In this document: one piece after another, positions 6,218-6,766 of the stretch
How positions within the stretch are numbered: position 1 is the stretch's first letter
Layout: each line of letters begins with the position of its first letter
Assembly (NCBI GenBank): GCA_017537495.1
Contig: JAFYKS010000415.1
Location: 1-6,766, forward strand
Direction of reading: 5' to 3'
DNA from: Bacillota bacterium
GTDB taxonomy: Bacteria; Bacillota; Clostridia; Peptostreptococcales; Anaerovoracaceae
DNA length: 6,766 nt
Made by a program: the position numbers and the translations under genes
The notes under the pieces: model-generated
Database searches by the model: none
What the model was told of the DNA's origin: nothing
Seen by the model: only the letters and a program-made list of their open reading frames with translations

Positions 6218-6766
6218 GGTTCTTCCTCCTTTCCAGATTCATCAGAATCAAGTTCATATTTGCTGCGAAGCATTGAGAACATAATTCCCAGGATAAGTAT
6301 CACAAGAACGGATGTAATGACGAGGCCAAATCCGCCGTTATCGTCAAACAACAGTGCAGTTTCCACCATCATGACATTGTAAATAGCACTTCCTTTTCCA
6401 GTTCTGCGGGTAACGTAAGAACCGTAAGCTGTTGTTATACTGAGTGCAGAAGCAAGTAGGAAATTCTTACTCCATCCATAGACATCTGCCATTGGAAGCA
6501 GTGCATGGAGAACATCATGCCTCCAGAATGCCAGGAAAATATGATGCTGGGTAAAGCCTGCATCAGGGTGTTTTGCCAGGAAATTCTGAAGGAGCAGGTA
6601 CACCGTCCAGAGCTGCACAGCCCAGAGGAGAAGGAAACAGATCAGGTTCCAGAGGCTTTGCCAGGCCATGATGGCATACTCTGAGATGCCCAGACGCTGA
6701 AGTGTGTATGTCTGCATGTTCCCCGGACGGCTGCCGGTGCGGCAGAGAACGGATCCAACAGCAAAG
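6202..6766 (-). CDS. Polytopic membrane protein, permease-like (5' end outside window)
   Basis: The frame runs unbroken through the right edge, giving the C-terminal 187 residues. The Met at 6717 is probably internal, because the reading frame upstream of it is open and the conserved-looking stretch GSRPGNMQTYTLQRLGISEY (fragment 11-30) spans it. Three hydrophobic segments are visible at about 38-62, 100-117 and 145-166, ending in a short charged cytoplasmic-looking tail rich in Asp and Glu. The GSRPG...YTLQRL stretch followed by membrane helices recalls ABC-2-type permease-like proteins of Clostridia from memory, in which an ATPase gene would be expected upstream, outside this window. That is inference; no ATPase is visible here. 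The stop overlaps the next gene by 16 bases, indicating one operon and likely translational coupling. What is certain is an integral membrane protein; the transporter role is a guess. Confidence 0.8.
   Translation of the reverse strand, partial: FAVGSVLCRTGSRPGNMQTYTLQRLGISEYAIMAWQSLWNLICFLLLWAVQLWTVYLLLQNFLAKHPDAGFTQHHIFLAFWRHDVLHALLPMADVYGWSKNFLLASALSITTAYGSYVTRRTGKGSAIYNVMMVETALLFDDNGGFGLVITSVLVILILGIMFSMLRSKYELDSDESGKEEEPCVES
6225..6232 (-). promoter_or_regulatory. Ribosome binding site of the 485-residue protein gene
   Basis: On the - strand AAAGGAGG lies 7 bases before the ATG at 6217 and inside the coding end of the upstream gene. It decides the start and places it within the 16-base overlap. 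Confidence 0.85.

Noticed and set aside
5711..6382. Open + strand frame of 223 codons across the two - strand genes
   Set aside because: It runs antisense through both genes and their overlap. The - strand frames have proper ribosome sites, an anchor and membrane segments, and this one has none.

Overview
The window looks like chromosomal DNA from a Gram-positive anaerobe of the Firmicutes, most likely class Clostridia. This rests on strong AAGGAGG-type Shine-Dalgarno sites close to each start, mid-range GC by eye, an NhaC-type Na+/H+ antiporter, and a Cys-rich hydantoinase B subunit. The genus cannot be read from the sequence.

There are two convergent blocks. The left block (about 1-4747, + strand) holds the C-terminal two thirds of a hydantoinase/oxoprolinase A subunit (hyuA, cut by the left edge), a complete B subunit (hyuB) 12 bases after it, and, after a 205-base gap with RNA-like structure, a complete NhaC-family antiporter (nhaC). 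It ends in a strong hairpin terminator at 4713-4747, which also lies just past the end of the opposing block. The right block (4760-6766, - strand) holds a membrane protein cut by the right edge and, overlapping its end by 16 bases, a 485-residue membrane-anchored extracytoplasmic protein of unknown function with a possible beta-propeller C-terminal half.

HyuA and HyuB almost certainly form one ATP-dependent enzyme. The family cleaves or carboxylates small cyclic amides, imides or ketones (5-oxoproline, hydantoins, N-methylhydantoin, caprolactam, acetone, acetophenone). The sequence does not reveal which substrate is used here. The neighbouring NhaC-type carrier suggests either Na+/pH homeostasis or ion-coupled exchange of the substrate or product, but shared transcription across the 205-base gap is not proven. 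The right block resembles the tail of an export or envelope operon, possibly with ABC-transporter genes beyond the window, but that is inference.

No tRNA, rRNA, CRISPR array, insertion sequence or phage gene was seen. The least explained parts are the hyuB-nhaC leader region, the altered metal-site segment of HyuB, and the two uncharacterised - strand proteins.
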